Assembly: GCF_002932875.1 (NCBI RefSeq)
Contig: NZ_PSWS01000053.1
Span: forward strand, 1-64,000
DNA from: Rathayibacter tritici
GTDB lineage: Bacteria; Actinomycetota; Actinomycetes; Actinomycetales; Microbacteriaceae
Length of the DNA stretch: 64,000 nt
Direction: 5' to 3'
This document shows, one piece after another, positions 50,031-58,706 of the stretch; positions within the stretch are counted from its first letter, which is position 1; the number at the start of each line of letters is the position of its first letter. Under the pieces are notes generated by a model, which was given only the letters and a program-made list of their open reading frames with translations, was not told the origin of the DNA and ran no database searches. The translations under genes were made by a program, and so were the position numbers.

Positions 50031-51026
50031 TCAGGCGTGCAGGGCGGTGTTCAGCTCGATGCCGGCGCCGGTGCGGGGGAGGACTTCGACGGCACCGGTG
50101 AGCGAGTTGCGGCGGAACAGCAGGTTCGGGACTCCGGACAAGTGCACCGCCTTCATGGTCTGCGGGGTCCCGTCGGTGCGTGGCGCACCGCCGACCACGA
50201 CGACCTTGGTCCCGGCGGTCACGTAGAGGCCCGCCTCGACCACGGTGTCGTCGCCGATCGGGATGCCGACGCCCGAGTTCGCGCCCAGCAGTGCCCGCGC
50301 GCCGATCGAGACACGCTGAACTCCTCCGCCCGAGAGCGTCCCCATGATCGAGGCGCCGCCGCCGATGTCCGAGCCATCGCCGACCACGACGCCCTGCGAG
50401 ATCCGCCCCTCGACCATCGAGCTACCGAGAGTCCCGGCGTTGAAGTTCACGAAGCCCTCGTGCATCACGGTCGTGCCCGGAGCGAGGTGCGCCCCGAGGC
50501 GCACGCGCGACGTATCCGCGATCCGCACCTTCTCCGGCGTGACGTAGTCGGTCAGCCGCGGGAACTTGTCGATGCCGGTGGCCTGGATGCCGTGCCGCCG
50601 CAGCGACGGGCGCAGGCGCGTGAACGACTCGGGCGAGACCGGCCCGGCGTTGGTCCAGACCACGTTCGGCAGGTGCGCGAAGATGCCGTCCAGATTGACC
50701 TCGTTCGGCCGGACCAGGAGGTGGGAGAGCAGGTGCAGGCGCAGGTACGCGTCCGAGGTGGACGCGGGGGGCGCCTGCACGTCGATCTGAAGCGTGACCA
50801 CGTCGATCCGGACCTCACGGCGCGGGTCCTCCCCGGCCTGCTCCTCGAACTCCGAGGGCACGATCCACGGGTCGCGTCCCGCGGGGATCGTGCCGAGCCG
50901 CGGCTCCGGGAACCAGGTGTCCAGGACGGTGCCGTCGGAGGCGATGGTGGCGAGCCCGTAACCCCAGGCGGAGGAGGGCACGGGGGAGTCTGCGGAGTGC
51001 TCGAGGGTCATGCCGTTCAGGGTCAT
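50031..51026 (-). CDS. dapD: 2,3,4,5-tetrahydropyridine-2,6-dicarboxylate N-succinyltransferase
   Basis: 331 residues from ATG 51026; an ATG 15 bases further in (51011) is the alternative. SSAWGYGLATIASDGTVLDT, RVRLGAHLAPGTTVMHEGFV and NFNAGTLGSSMVEGRISQGV with the following hexapeptide repeats (left-handed beta helix, IGGGASIMGTLSGGG) mark actinobacterial DapD. The start codon lies 7 bases after a TACCCT box, so the mRNA is probably leaderless. A 15-bp tandem duplication at the start gives a repeated MTLNG. It succinylates tetrahydrodipicolinate, the step before DapC. Divergent from dapE. Confidence 0.94.
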   Translation of the reverse strand: MTLNGMTLEHSADSPVPSSAWGYGLATIASDGTVLDTWFPEPRLGTIPAGRDPWIVPSEFEEQAGEDPRREVRIDVVTLQIDVQAPPASTSDAYLRLHLLSHLLVRPNEVNLDGIFAHLPNVVWTNAGPVSPESFTRLRPSLRRHGIQATGIDKFPRLTDYVTPEKVRIADTSRVRLGAHLAPGTTVMHEGFVNFNAGTLGSSMVEGRISQGVVVGDGSDIGGGASIMGTLSGGGVQRVSIGARALLGANSGVGIPIGDDTVVEAGLYVTAGTKVVVVGGAPRTDGTPQTMKAVHLSGVPNLLFRRNSLTGAVEVLPRTGAGIELNTALHA

Positions 51027-51032
51027 GCCGTT

Positions 51033-51065
51033 CAGGGTAGCGCGGAGCCGGCTGCCGCTACCCTG
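51033..51065. promoter_or_regulatory. Mirror-symmetric divergent promoter for dapD and dapE
   Basis: CAGGGTAGCG (51033-51042) and CGCTACCCTG (51056-51065) are perfect inverted repeats. Each arm holds a -10-like TACCCT exactly 7 bases from a start codon: dapD ATG at 51026 and dapE ATG at 51072. Both transcripts would start at or near the ATG. The whole intergenic region is 45 bases. Confidence 0.65.
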
Positions 51066-51071
51066 GGGCGC

Positions 51072-52169
51072 ATGTCCGACGTGACCGCTGCCCCTCCACT
51101 CGATCTGCGCACCGATCCGGTCGCTCTCACCCAGGTCCTCTGCGACATCCCATCCGTCTCGGGCGACGAACGTGAGATCGCGGACGCGGTGCAGTGGGCG
51201 CTCGAGCAGTACGAGCATCTCGAGGTGATCCGCGATGGGAACACGGTCGTCGCGCGGACGAACCTCGGCCTGACGCAGCGTGTCGTGATCGCTGGGCACC
51301 TCGACACGGTGCCGGTCAACGGAAATCTCCCGGTCGTCGCCGAGACGATCGACGGCGTCGAGCACCTCGTGGGCCGCGGCACGGTCGACATGAAGGCGGG
51401 GGTCGCCGTGCAGCTCGTGCTCGCCGCCGAGCTCACCGACCCCGCTGTCGACATCACCTGGATGTGGTATGACAACGAGGAGGTCGCCTCCGACCTCAAC
51501 GGTCTCGGTCGGCTCTCCCGGCACCGCCCCGACCTCTTCTCCGCCGACTTCGCCGTGCTGAGCGAGCCGACCAGCGGAGCCGTGGAGGGCGGCTGCAACG
51601 GCACACTCCGTGTCGATGTCGTCGCCCGGGGGATCCGCGCGCATTCTGCCCGCAGCTGGGTCGGCGAGAACGCCATCCACGCCGCCGCGCCGATCCTGGC
51701 GCGCCTCGCCGCGTACGAGCCGCGCGAGGTGGAGGTCGAAGGCCTGGTCTATCGCGAGGGAGTCAACGCGGTGCGCATCAACGGCGGAGTCGCGGGAAAC
51801 GTGATCCCGGACCTCTGCACGGTGCAGGTCAACTATCGTTTCGCCCCTGACCGTTCCGGTGAGGAGGCGCTCGCGCACCTGCGGGAACTCTTCGAGGGCT
51901 TCGAGGTGACGGTGGACGATCTGGCCGAGGGTGCCCGGCCGGGCCTGGACGCGCCCCTGGCCCAAGGCTTCCTCGCAGCGGTCGACGCGCCGGCGAGACC
52001 CAAGTACGGCTGGACCGACGTCGCCCGCTTCTGGGGGATGGGGATCCCCGCCGTGAACTACGGGCCGGGCGATCCGCTCCGGGCCCACGCCGACGACGAG
52101 CGCGTGGCGGTGCACGAGATCACGGAGTGCGCCGAGGGTCTGCGCCGTTGGCTCACCGCGGCCTCATGA
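51072..52169 (+). CDS. dapE: Succinyl-diaminopimelate desuccinylase
   Basis: 365 residues from ATG 51072. M20 peptidase motifs: AGHLDTVPVNG with zinc-binding His/Asp (~76-78), GRGTVDMKAGVAVQLV with the bridging Asp, YDNEEV with catalytic Glu/ligand Glu, and a late His in LRAHADDERV. VEGGCNGTLRVDV begins the dimerisation domain. It yields LL-diaminopimelate, following DapD and DapC. The stop overlaps the next gene (ATGA). Confidence 0.95.
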   Translation: MSDVTAAPPLDLRTDPVALTQVLCDIPSVSGDEREIADAVQWALEQYEHLEVIRDGNTVVARTNLGLTQRVVIAGHLDTVPVNGNLPVVAETIDGVEHLVGRGTVDMKAGVAVQLVLAAELTDPAVDITWMWYDNEEVASDLNGLGRLSRHRPDLFSADFAVLSEPTSGAVEGGCNGTLRVDVVARGIRAHSARSWVGENAIHAAAPILARLAAYEPREVEVEGLVYREGVNAVRINGGVAGNVIPDLCTVQVNYRFAPDRSGEEALAHLRELFEGFEVTVDDLAEGARPGLDAPLAQGFLAAVDAPARPKYGWTDVARFWGMGIPAVNYGPGDPLRAHADDERVAVHEITECAEGLRRWLTAAS

Positions 52170-53377
52170 GCGCGACTACTGCACCCGAGCCGGTCCGCCT
52201 GCGCCTGATCCCCTGGTGGGCCCGGGTGCTCGCGGTGTATGTCGCGACCCGAGTGGTCACGACGGTGATCCTCCTGCAGTTCGCGGCGGAGCAGCTCGCC
52301 AACCCGTGGACCGGGCCCTCGCCCTCCTACTCCGCGTTCGCCTCGCTGTGGGACGGGCGCTGGTACGAGGTCATCGCGGCAGGTGGCTACCCGACGTCGC
52401 TGCCGATCACCCAGACCGGCCATGTGGGGGAGAGCGCCTGGGCCTTCATGCCGCTGTATCCGGGTGTGGTGAAGGTGGTGACGGCCGTCACCGGCCTCGC
52501 CTGGGCTCCGGCCGCCGTCGCCGTCTCGGTGCTCTTCGGGGCCGGCACCTGCCTCGTCCTCTACCGCCTGTTCCGCCACTCCCTCAGTGAGTCGCAGTCC
52601 CTCGTGGGGGTGCTGCTGTTCTGCGTGGCACCGACCTCCCCGCTCCTTCAGCTCGCCTATGCGGAGTCGATGGCGATGCTGCTGACGGCCGTCGTGCTCC
52701 TGCTCCTGGTGCGCCGTCGCTGGCTGGCGGTCGTGCCGGTCGTGCTGCTGCTGGGTCTGACCCGGCCGAGCGGACTCGCTTTCGCTGCGGCGCTGGGCCT
52801 CTACATCGTTTTCCGCTTCGTTCGGCGCCGCTCCGAGCCGTTTCCGCGGTCGGAGTGGCTGCCCGCCCTGGGCCTGACCGCGTGGGGTCTCGTCGTCGGC
52901 TTCCTCTGGCCCGCGATCGCCTGGGCGGTGACCGGGTCGATGACGGCCTACACCGACACCGAGCTGGCCTGGCGCTCCGTCTACATCGGGTACCAGGAGC
53001 TGCTGCCGCTGACGCCGTGGTTCCAGGGCGGCGCGTGGTGGGGCTCGTGGTGGTTCGGCGCTCCGGGAATCGGCATCGCTCTGGTGGTGCTCCTGCTGGC
53101 GGCCTTCGTCGGGATACTCGCGGCCCCGTGGACGCGCAGACTCGACGTGTTCAGCCGGGCGTGGGTCGCCGGCTACGGCCTGTATCTGGTGGCGTTCTTC
53201 TTCCCGCAGTCCAGCACATTCCGGCTGCTCGGCCCGATGTTCCCGCTCGTCGGGGCGCTCGCCGTCCCGCGCTCACCGATCTTCCGCGTCGCGCTGGTCC
53301 TGATCGGGATCGGCGGCCAGATTGTCTGGATCTCGATCTGCTGGGCGGTGACCGGTTCCGACTGGACCCCGCCGTGA
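52166..53377 (+). CDS. Polytopic membrane protein, GT-C/PIG-V-like glycosyltransferase
   Basis: 403 residues, ATG overlapping the dapE stop. About ten hydrophobic segments. The first external loop has SLWDGRWYEVIAAGGYP, resembling the W-D-(S/G)-x-W(Y/F) motif of PIG-V-type mannosyltransferases, followed by AFMPLYPGVVKVV and TSPLLQLAYAES. GT-C enzymes of this sort use polyprenyl-phosphate sugars to modify envelope glycans or proteins. Donor and acceptor cannot be read from the sequence. Confidence 0.65.
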   Translation: MSATTAPEPVRLRLIPWWARVLAVYVATRVVTTVILLQFAAEQLANPWTGPSPSYSAFASLWDGRWYEVIAAGGYPTSLPITQTGHVGESAWAFMPLYPGVVKVVTAVTGLAWAPAAVAVSVLFGAGTCLVLYRLFRHSLSESQSLVGVLLFCVAPTSPLLQLAYAESMAMLLTAVVLLLLVRRRWLAVVPVVLLLGLTRPSGLAFAAALGLYIVFRFVRRRSEPFPRSEWLPALGLTAWGLVVGFLWPAIAWAVTGSMTAYTDTELAWRSVYIGYQELLPLTPWFQGGAWWGSWWFGAPGIGIALVVLLLAAFVGILAAPWTRRLDVFSRAWVAGYGLYLVAFFFPQSSTFRLLGPMFPLVGALAVPRSPIFRVALVLIGIGGQIVWISICWAVTGSDWTPP

Positions 53378-53464
53378 TCGCCGCAGCGCTTGCCAGCGAG
53401 CGCGGTTCATCGCGACCCCGCGGATGCACGATAATAGAGGGATACGTCACGAAAGGGGAACTCT

Positions 53465-53638
53465 ATGGCGGCCATGAAGCCGAGGACCGGAGACGGACCA
53501 ATGGAGGCTGTTAAGGAGGGTCGACTCATCGTCGTGCGTGTTCCGCTCGAAGGAGGCGGACGCCTCGTCGTCTCGGTCAACGATGCAGAGGCGAAAGAGC
53601 TGCACGACGCGCTCGCGTCGGTGGTGTCTCCCGACTGA
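53465..53638 (+). CDS. DUF3117 domain small protein
   Basis: 57 residues, ATG 53465 with AAAGGGGAAC before it. AAMKPRTGDGPMEAVKEGR is the invariant start of DUF3117, then a beta-rich end with LVVSVNDAEAKELHDAL. The family is nearly universal in actinobacteria; its function is unknown. Followed by a very strong hairpin, so it is a discrete, probably well-expressed transcript. Confidence 0.93.
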   Translation: MAAMKPRTGDGPMEAVKEGRLIVVRVPLEGGGRLVVSVNDAEAKELHDALASVVSPD

Positions 53639-53651
53639 TCCGCACCGTCGA

Positions 53652-53684
53652 GAACGCCCGTCGCACACCGTGCGACGGGCGTTC
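53652..53684 (+). terminator. Terminator after the DUF3117 gene
   Basis: 14-bp perfect stem GAACGCCCGTCGCA / TGCGACGGGCGTTC with loop CACCG, 13 bases after the stop, followed by CCCTCTGT. Confidence 0.85.
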
Positions 53685-53766
53685 CCTCTGTGCCGACGCG
53701 CCGCAGAGGCCCGTGAGCGGGAGCCTCCCGGTGCTCGCCCGCGGGCGCAACGGCGGAGGGGGCCCG

Positions 53767-54399
53767 TCAGGCGCGCCGCTTATTGGCCTGGAGCAGGCCG
53801 TCGCCGATCGGCGAGAGCACGCTGACGACGGCGGGGGAGGCGCACACCTCGGCTACCAGCGTGCGGAACGCGGTCGCGATCTCGTCGCGCTGCGCGGGGT
53901 TGGCCACCCGACCGCGCCAGAGTGCGTGCGGCACCAACACCGTGCCGCCCGGGCGCACGAGCCGCAGGGCGTGCTCGACGTTCTCGATGACCTGCAGCGG
54001 GTCGCCGTCGACGAAGACGATGTCGTAGGAGTTCTCGTTCATCCGCGGCAGCACCTCGAGGGCGCGGCCCGGGATCAGCCGGAGCCGGTTGGGTGAGATG
54101 CCGGCCTCGTGGAACTGAGCGCGCGCATGCTGGTGGTGCACGGCCTCCGAATCGATGGAGGTGAGCATCGCCTCGGGTGCGCCGTCCAGGAGCCACAGCC
54201 CGCTGACTCCGGTGCCGGTGCCGATCTCGATGATGGACGTGGCGCGCGCGGCCGCTGCGACGAGCGCGGCCTGCGCACCGATCGAGGGGGAGACGGCGTC
54301 GATGCCCAACTCGACCGAGAGCCGGCGAGCCGAGGCGATCGCCTCCGACTCGAGGATCGCGTCCTCGGCGTATTTCCAGTTGGCATCCTTATCGGACAC
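53767..54399 (-). CDS. O-methyltransferase (class I SAM-dependent, Rv1220c-like)
   Basis: 210 residues from GTG 54399 with AGAGGAG. The SAM loop is IIEIGTGTGVSGLWLL (~57-72), acidic SIDSEAVHHQHA, and the metal/substrate strand DIVFVDGDPLQVIENVEHAL, then RPGGTVLVPHALWRGRV: the COMT-like O-methyltransferase_3 family. The substrate is unknown. It is the conserved neighbour of sigE/tatB regions in actinobacteria. Divergent from tatB. Confidence 0.88.
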   Translation of the reverse strand: MSDKDANWKYAEDAILESEAIASARRLSVELGIDAVSPSIGAQAALVAAAARATSIIEIGTGTGVSGLWLLDGAPEAMLTSIDSEAVHHQHARAQFHEAGISPNRLRLIPGRALEVLPRMNENSYDIVFVDGDPLQVIENVEHALRLVRPGGTVLVPHALWRGRVANPAQRDEIATAFRTLVAEVCASPAVVSVLSPIGDGLLQANKRRA

Positions 54400-54507
54400 G
54401 GGTGGGCTCCTCTGATCGGTGCACCGCGCGGATCGCGCCCGGGCATCGTCAGGGTACGGTGGCGCGCGGGCTCCACCGCGCAGGCGCGGCGGGTTAGTGT
54501 TGTCCTC

Positions 54508-54924
54508 GTGTTCGGTCTGACGTTCGACAAGCTCCTCATCATCGGGGTCATCGCTGTCTTCGTGCTGGGTCCCGACCGCCTCCCGCACTACGCCGCCCAG
54601 CTCGGGCAGCTCGTGCGGAAGGTGCGTGGATTCGCCACTCAAGCGCGGGAGCGCGTCAAGGACGAGATGGGCGACGAGTTCGACGAGGTCGACTGGAAGA
54701 AGCTCGACCCGCGCCAGTACGACCCCCGCCGCATCATCCGTGACGCCCTGCTCGATGACGACCCGGTCCCCACCGTGAAGCCGCCCTCCGCCGTCGCCGC
54801 TCCCGTCGTCCCGGGCGGCACCGGATCCGCTCAGGACAGCTATTACACGACCATGCAGCGTTCCGTCGGGTCGGGCACGCTCGCAAGCGTCGCGCCGCCG
54901 CCCATCGACTCCGAGGCCACCTGA
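54508..54924 (+). CDS. tatB: Sec-independent translocase protein TatB
   Basis: 138 residues from GTG 54508. FGLTFDKLLIIGVIAVFVLG, then PDRLPHYAAQLGQLVRKVR, is the single N-terminal helix, hinge and amphipathic helix of TatA/B; the length, acidic middle and Pro-rich tail favour TatB. TAGTGT sits 7 bases upstream of the start (leaderless pattern). Forms the Tat receptor with TatC, for substrates such as EfeB. A GCTCCCGCGGGAGC palindrome follows the stop. Confidence 0.9.
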   Translation: MFGLTFDKLLIIGVIAVFVLGPDRLPHYAAQLGQLVRKVRGFATQARERVKDEMGDEFDEVDWKKLDPRQYDPRRIIRDALLDDDPVPTVKPPSAVAAPVVPGGTGSAQDSYYTTMQRSVGSGTLASVAPPPIDSEAT

Positions 54925-54957
54925 GTTCTGCTCCCGCGGGAGCGGGCCGATGGCGCG

Positions 54958-56103
54958 TCAGCCGACAGCGAGTGGTAGCCGTCGCCCCGTGAGCCCTCGG
55001 GGTCGTGACGCGAGGGTCGCCGCCAGGGCATCAATCGCCCGCGCCGCCGGATCCTCGGGGTCGCCGACGACGACGGGTACCCCGTCGTCGCCCCCGGCTC
55101 GCAGGGACACGCTGATCGGCAGCGACGCGAGCAGCGGCACTGCATCTCCTGCGGCGGAGAGTCGGCGGGCCACCTCGGCTCCGCCTCCGCTGCCGAAGAG
55201 TTCCAACACCGAGCCGTCGGCCTGAGGGAGCCCCGACATGTTCTCGACGACGCCGATAATGCGCTGACCCGACTGCCGGGCCAGCGCACCGCTGCGCTCG
55301 GCCACGTCGGCCGCCGCGGGCTGCGGAGTCGTGACGATCAGCACCTCCGCGTGGGGGAGCAGCTGACCGATCGAGATCGCCACGTCGCCGGTACCGGGGG
55401 GCAAGTCGAGCAGCAGGACGTCGAGGTCGCCGAAGTAGACGTCGGTGAGGAACTGCGAGATGGTGCGGTGCAGCATCGGGCCGCGCCACGAGACCGCGGC
55501 GCCGCGCGTATCCCCCTCGAGGAACATCCCGATCGAAATGACCTTCACGCCGTGCGCCACCGGAGGCAGCATCAGCTCGCCGACGCGGGTCGGACCGGCG
55601 ACGCGTCCGTCTCGCATCAGCCCGAGCAGGCCCGGGATCGAGAAACCGTGCACGTCCGCGTCGACCAGACCGACCGCGAGCCCCCGCTGAGCCAGCGCGA
55701 CCGCGAGGTTGGCGGTGACGGTTGACTTGCCGACGCCGCCCTTGCCGCTGGTCACCGCGTAGACGCGAGTGAGCGACTCCGGACCGAAGGGCATGCTCCG
55801 CCGCCCGCCCTGCAGGCGCTCGGTGAGCGCTGTGCGCTGCGCTGGCGTCATGACTCCGACCGCGACCTCCACTGCCGTGACCCCGGGTACCGACGCCACG
55901 GCCTCGCGCACGGTGCGCTCGATCGTCGAGGCGGCCGGGCAGCCGACGATGGTCAGCCGGATCGCGACGCGGACCGCACCGTCGGCCGCCGCCCGGACCG
56001 ATTCGACCATGTCGAGCTCGGTGATCGGCTTGCGGATCTCCGGATCGAGGACGCGGGCCAGCGCCGCCCGCACCGCCGCGTCGAGAGCGGCGGCGTCAGG
56101 CAT
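54958..56103 (-). CDS. Mrp/ApbC family P-loop ATPase (Fe-S cluster carrier)
   Basis: 381 residues, ATG. An N-terminal MIP18/DUF59 domain (LDPEIRKPITELDMVESVRA) is followed by the deviant Walker A SGKGGVGKSTVTANLAVALA (~119), DADVHGFSIPGLLG, Walker B LLLDLPPGTGD and ENMSGL. Mrp proteins hold and transfer Fe-S clusters. The CxxC pair usual after the ENMS motif is absent, replaced by LPQADGSV, as is frequent in actinobacteria. Overlaps the DUF1003 gene end by 8 bases. Confidence 0.92.
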   Translation of the reverse strand: MPDAAALDAAVRAALARVLDPEIRKPITELDMVESVRAAADGAVRVAIRLTIVGCPAASTIERTVREAVASVPGVTAVEVAVGVMTPAQRTALTERLQGGRRSMPFGPESLTRVYAVTSGKGGVGKSTVTANLAVALAQRGLAVGLVDADVHGFSIPGLLGLMRDGRVAGPTRVGELMLPPVAHGVKVISIGMFLEGDTRGAAVSWRGPMLHRTISQFLTDVYFGDLDVLLLDLPPGTGDVAISIGQLLPHAEVLIVTTPQPAAADVAERSGALARQSGQRIIGVVENMSGLPQADGSVLELFGSGGGAEVARRLSAAGDAVPLLASLPISVSLRAGGDDGVPVVVGDPEDPAARAIDALAATLASRPRGLTGRRLPLAVG

Positions 56104-56626
56104 CGCGCCGCTCGGGAGCCTGCGCCCGGTCCTTCTCGAGCTCCTCGAGCAGGCCGCGCAGCTCTGAGCGAATGAAGTCTTTGCTCGCCATATCGCGGAT
56201 CGCGAGGCGGAGGGCGACGACCTCGCGCGCCAGGTACTCGGTGTCGGCGAGATTGCGCTCAGCCCGCTGGCGGTCCTGCTCGATCTGCACCCGGTCGCGG
56301 TCGTCCTGCCGGTTCTGCGCGAGCAGCAGCAGGGGCGCGGCGTACGAGGCCTGGAGCGAGAGGATCAGCGTCAGCACTGTGAAGCCCAGTGCCTGAGAGT
56401 CAAAGCGCGAGTCCGCGGGCCCGTAGGTGTTGAACATCAGCCAGAAGACGCAGAAGATCGTCATGCCGACCAGGAACCAGGGTGTTCCCATGCCGCGGGC
56501 GAACGACTCGGTCAGACGTCCGAACCGGTCGCTGCTCGGGCGGTTGCGCCGCGAGAGCACGCGGGTGCGCAATCCCTTCGGGGCGTCGAGCCGGCGGTCC
56601 TGCTTGCTGTCCCTAGCCACGCGCAC
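56096..56626 (-). CDS. DUF1003 domain membrane protein
   Basis: 176 residues, ATG. Two membrane helices around WFLVGMTIFCVFWLMFN and FTVLTLILSLQASYAAPLLL, then the diagnostic LLLAQNRQDDRDRVQIEQDR coiled segment (~105-125) and a charged helical tail. Conserved next to the MgtE/CBS gene in actinobacteria; the function is unknown, possibly linked to Mg/Co handling. Overlaps both neighbours by a few bases. Confidence 0.9.
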   Translation of the reverse strand: MRVARDSKQDRRLDAPKGLRTRVLSRRNRPSSDRFGRLTESFARGMGTPWFLVGMTIFCVFWLMFNTYGPADSRFDSQALGFTVLTLILSLQASYAAPLLLLAQNRQDDRDRVQIEQDRQRAERNLADTEYLAREVVALRLAIRDMASKDFIRSELRGLLEELEKDRAQAPERRDA

Positions 56627-57956
56627 CCCTCCGTCCTCGTCGTGCCCTGCCGGTCGACACGGGTGCCGGCGGTAGGAGCGGGACGCCCTGCGTCGCCGTG
56701 CTCACCGGCGTCCTCGGTTCGTCGTCGTCGCCGTGGCTGCGCCAGTCGTCGGGGAGGAGGTAGTCGAGGACGTCATCGATGGTCACCACACCGACGAGGC
56801 GGTGGGAGGCGTCCACGACGGGCACCGAGACGAGGTTGTAGCTCGCCAGGATGCGGGCGACCTCGGCGGCCGAGGTCTCGGGCGTGATCGGGTCCATGCT
56901 CGCATCCAGCAGGGTGCCGAGGCGCTCGTGCGGCGGGTACCGGAGCATCCGCTGGAAGTGCACCATCCCGAGGAAGCGGCCGGTCGGTGGCTCGTAGGGC
57001 GGCAGGGTGACGCACACGGCGGCTCCCAGCGCGGGCGCGAGCTCGTGGCGTCGGATGAGGGCGAGGCCCTCGGCGACGGTCGCCTCCGAGGAGACGATGA
57101 TCGGCTCCGTCGTCATCAATCCGCCGGCCGATTCCGGGGCGTAGGTGAGGAGCATGCGGACGTCCTCCGCCTCCTCCGGCTCCATCAGCTCGAGCAGCGC
57201 CTCGCCGCGCTCCTCGGAGAGCTGCGCGATCAGATCGGCCGCGTCGTCGGGCTGCATCTGATCGAGCACATCGGCGGCGCGGTCGTCGTTGAGTCGGCCG
57301 AGGATCTCGACCTGCTCGCTCTCGGGCATCTCCTCGAGCACGTCGGCGAGACGCTCGTCCGAGAGTTCGCCGGCCACCTCCAGCATCCGCTGCTGGGGAA
57401 GGTCGAGGAGCGTGCTGGCGAGGTCGGCGGGCTTGAGCTCGGAGAGGCTGGCGACGTAGTGCTCGGCGGACTGCGCCTCGGTCGAGACGCTCTCGCGGAC
57501 CTCGCGCCAGGCGGCGAACGCGGTCGCGCCCTTGGCGAAGGGGGAGGGGCTGGTCTTGGGGCGCCGAACGAAGAGCTGCGCGAGTTCCCACTCGCCAGGG
57601 GCAGCCTCCTCGATCGCGACGTCCTCGACGGTCGCGTCTCCGGAGCCGTCGATGAAGCTCACCCGGCGGCCGAGGAGCTCGGCGATGACGCGGACCTCGC
57701 CGCCGCGCTGCTCGAAGCGACGCACGTTGATGAGCCCGGTGGTGATGATCTGGCCGCTGCCGATGCTGGTGACCCGCCCGATCGAGACGAAGACGCGTCG
57801 GCGCCCGGGGATCTCCACCACCAGTCCGACCACCCGCGGGGCGTCGTTCTGCCGGTAGACCAGGAGCACGTCGCGGACCTTGCCGACGCGATCGCCGGCG
57901 GGGTCGAAGACACTGCATCCGGCCAAGCGCGCGACGAAGACTCTGGCGGAACTCAC
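56613..57956 (-). CDS. MgtE-N/CBS-domain protein with PRC-barrel N-terminus
   Basis: 447 residues, GTG with TAGGTT 7 bases upstream (leaderless pattern). PRC-barrel-like start (residues ~1-110), MgtE intracellular N domain made of repeated DERLADVLEEMPESEQVEIL-type helices (~165-275), then two CBS domains (GLMTTEPIIVSSEATVAEGL and MDPITPETSAAEVARILASY). The membrane domain of the MgtE Mg2+ channel is absent, so this is a soluble sensor, not a transporter. First gene of a three-gene unit with DUF1003 and mrp. Confidence 0.9.
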   Translation of the reverse strand: MSSARVFVARLAGCSVFDPAGDRVGKVRDVLLVYRQNDAPRVVGLVVEIPGRRRVFVSIGRVTSIGSGQIITTGLINVRRFEQRGGEVRVIAELLGRRVSFIDGSGDATVEDVAIEEAAPGEWELAQLFVRRPKTSPSPFAKGATAFAAWREVRESVSTEAQSAEHYVASLSELKPADLASTLLDLPQQRMLEVAGELSDERLADVLEEMPESEQVEILGRLNDDRAADVLDQMQPDDAADLIAQLSEERGEALLELMEPEEAEDVRMLLTYAPESAGGLMTTEPIIVSSEATVAEGLALIRRHELAPALGAAVCVTLPPYEPPTGRFLGMVHFQRMLRYPPHERLGTLLDASMDPITPETSAAEVARILASYNLVSVPVVDASHRLVGVVTIDDVLDYLLPDDWRSHGDDDEPRTPVSTATQGVPLLPPAPVSTGRARRGRRGARG

Positions 57957-58065
57957 GGCTACAAACCTAGACCCGCGCGCCCGGGCGGACGCCGAGGGTG
58001 CCCGGTTCGGTATCGATCGGTTCTCCTGAACCGTACAGAATGCTTCAAGTCCGCTGTGCCAGTCT

Positions 58066-58647
58066 GTGGAGGTGACTCAGCAGACGCCGTTCAGCGGCCG
58101 AGGGCCGGCCTTTCCCACGATCCCGCGCGGGGAGATCCTCGCCACCTTCGACACTTACCAGGAGGCGCAGGCCGCGGTGGACGTCCTCGCCCGAGCCGAC
58201 TTCCCGGTGCGCCAGCTGGCCATCATCGGCAACGAGCTCAAGAGCGTCGAGCGGGTAACGGGCAAACTGACCTGGGGCCGAGTCGCCCTCGCCGGTGCGG
58301 CCTCCGGCGCGTGGCTGGGTGTGTTCCTGGGGCTTCTGCTCATCATCTTCTCGCCGACGACGGAGTTCTCGTTCCTGATCGCGGCCGTGCTCCTCGGCGC
58401 GGGATTCGGCATGCTCTTCGGGCTCGCGTCCTACGCCGTCAACCGCCGCCGACGCGACTTCACCTCGACCATGCAGGTGATTGCAACCAGCTACTCGGTG
58501 CTCGTGGACCCCGAGGTCGTCAACCGCGCTCGCAACCTGCTCGACGGGAGCGCTGTCCCCGCCGAGACGCCGCAGACAGCCTGGGCGCCGCCGCCCGCCG
58601 CGGCCGGCGACCCGCAGCCCGTCCGTCCCGAGGACGACCAGCGCTGA
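58066..58647 (+). CDS. General stress protein 17M-like membrane protein
   Basis: 193 residues; start GTG 58066 or 58072, neither with a convincing ribosome site. The N-terminal YflT/17M fold (GEILATFDTYQEAQAAVDVL, then FPVRQLAIIGNELKSVERV) is followed by two membrane helices (WLGVFLGLLLIIFSP and AAVLLGAGFGMLFGLASYAV) and a Pro/Ala-rich tail. The family is stress-linked with unknown biochemistry. Divergent from the MgtE-N gene. Confidence 0.8.
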   Translation: MEVTQQTPFSGRGPAFPTIPRGEILATFDTYQEAQAAVDVLARADFPVRQLAIIGNELKSVERVTGKLTWGRVALAGAASGAWLGVFLGLLLIIFSPTTEFSFLIAAVLLGAGFGMLFGLASYAVNRRRRDFTSTMQVIATSYSVLVDPEVVNRARNLLDGSAVPAETPQTAWAPPPAAAGDPQPVRPEDDQR

Positions 58648-58658
58648 CGATCCTCCAC

Positions 58659-58686
58659 GAAGGCCCCCGGTCCGCCGGGGGCCTTC
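58659..58686 (+). terminator. Terminator between stress protein and histidine kinase genes
   Basis: 12-bp perfect stem GAAGGCCCCCGG / CCGGGGGCCTTC with a TCCG loop, between convergent genes. Confidence 0.85.
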
Positions 58687-58706
58687 GATGCTCCCGGGGA
58701 GGCTGC

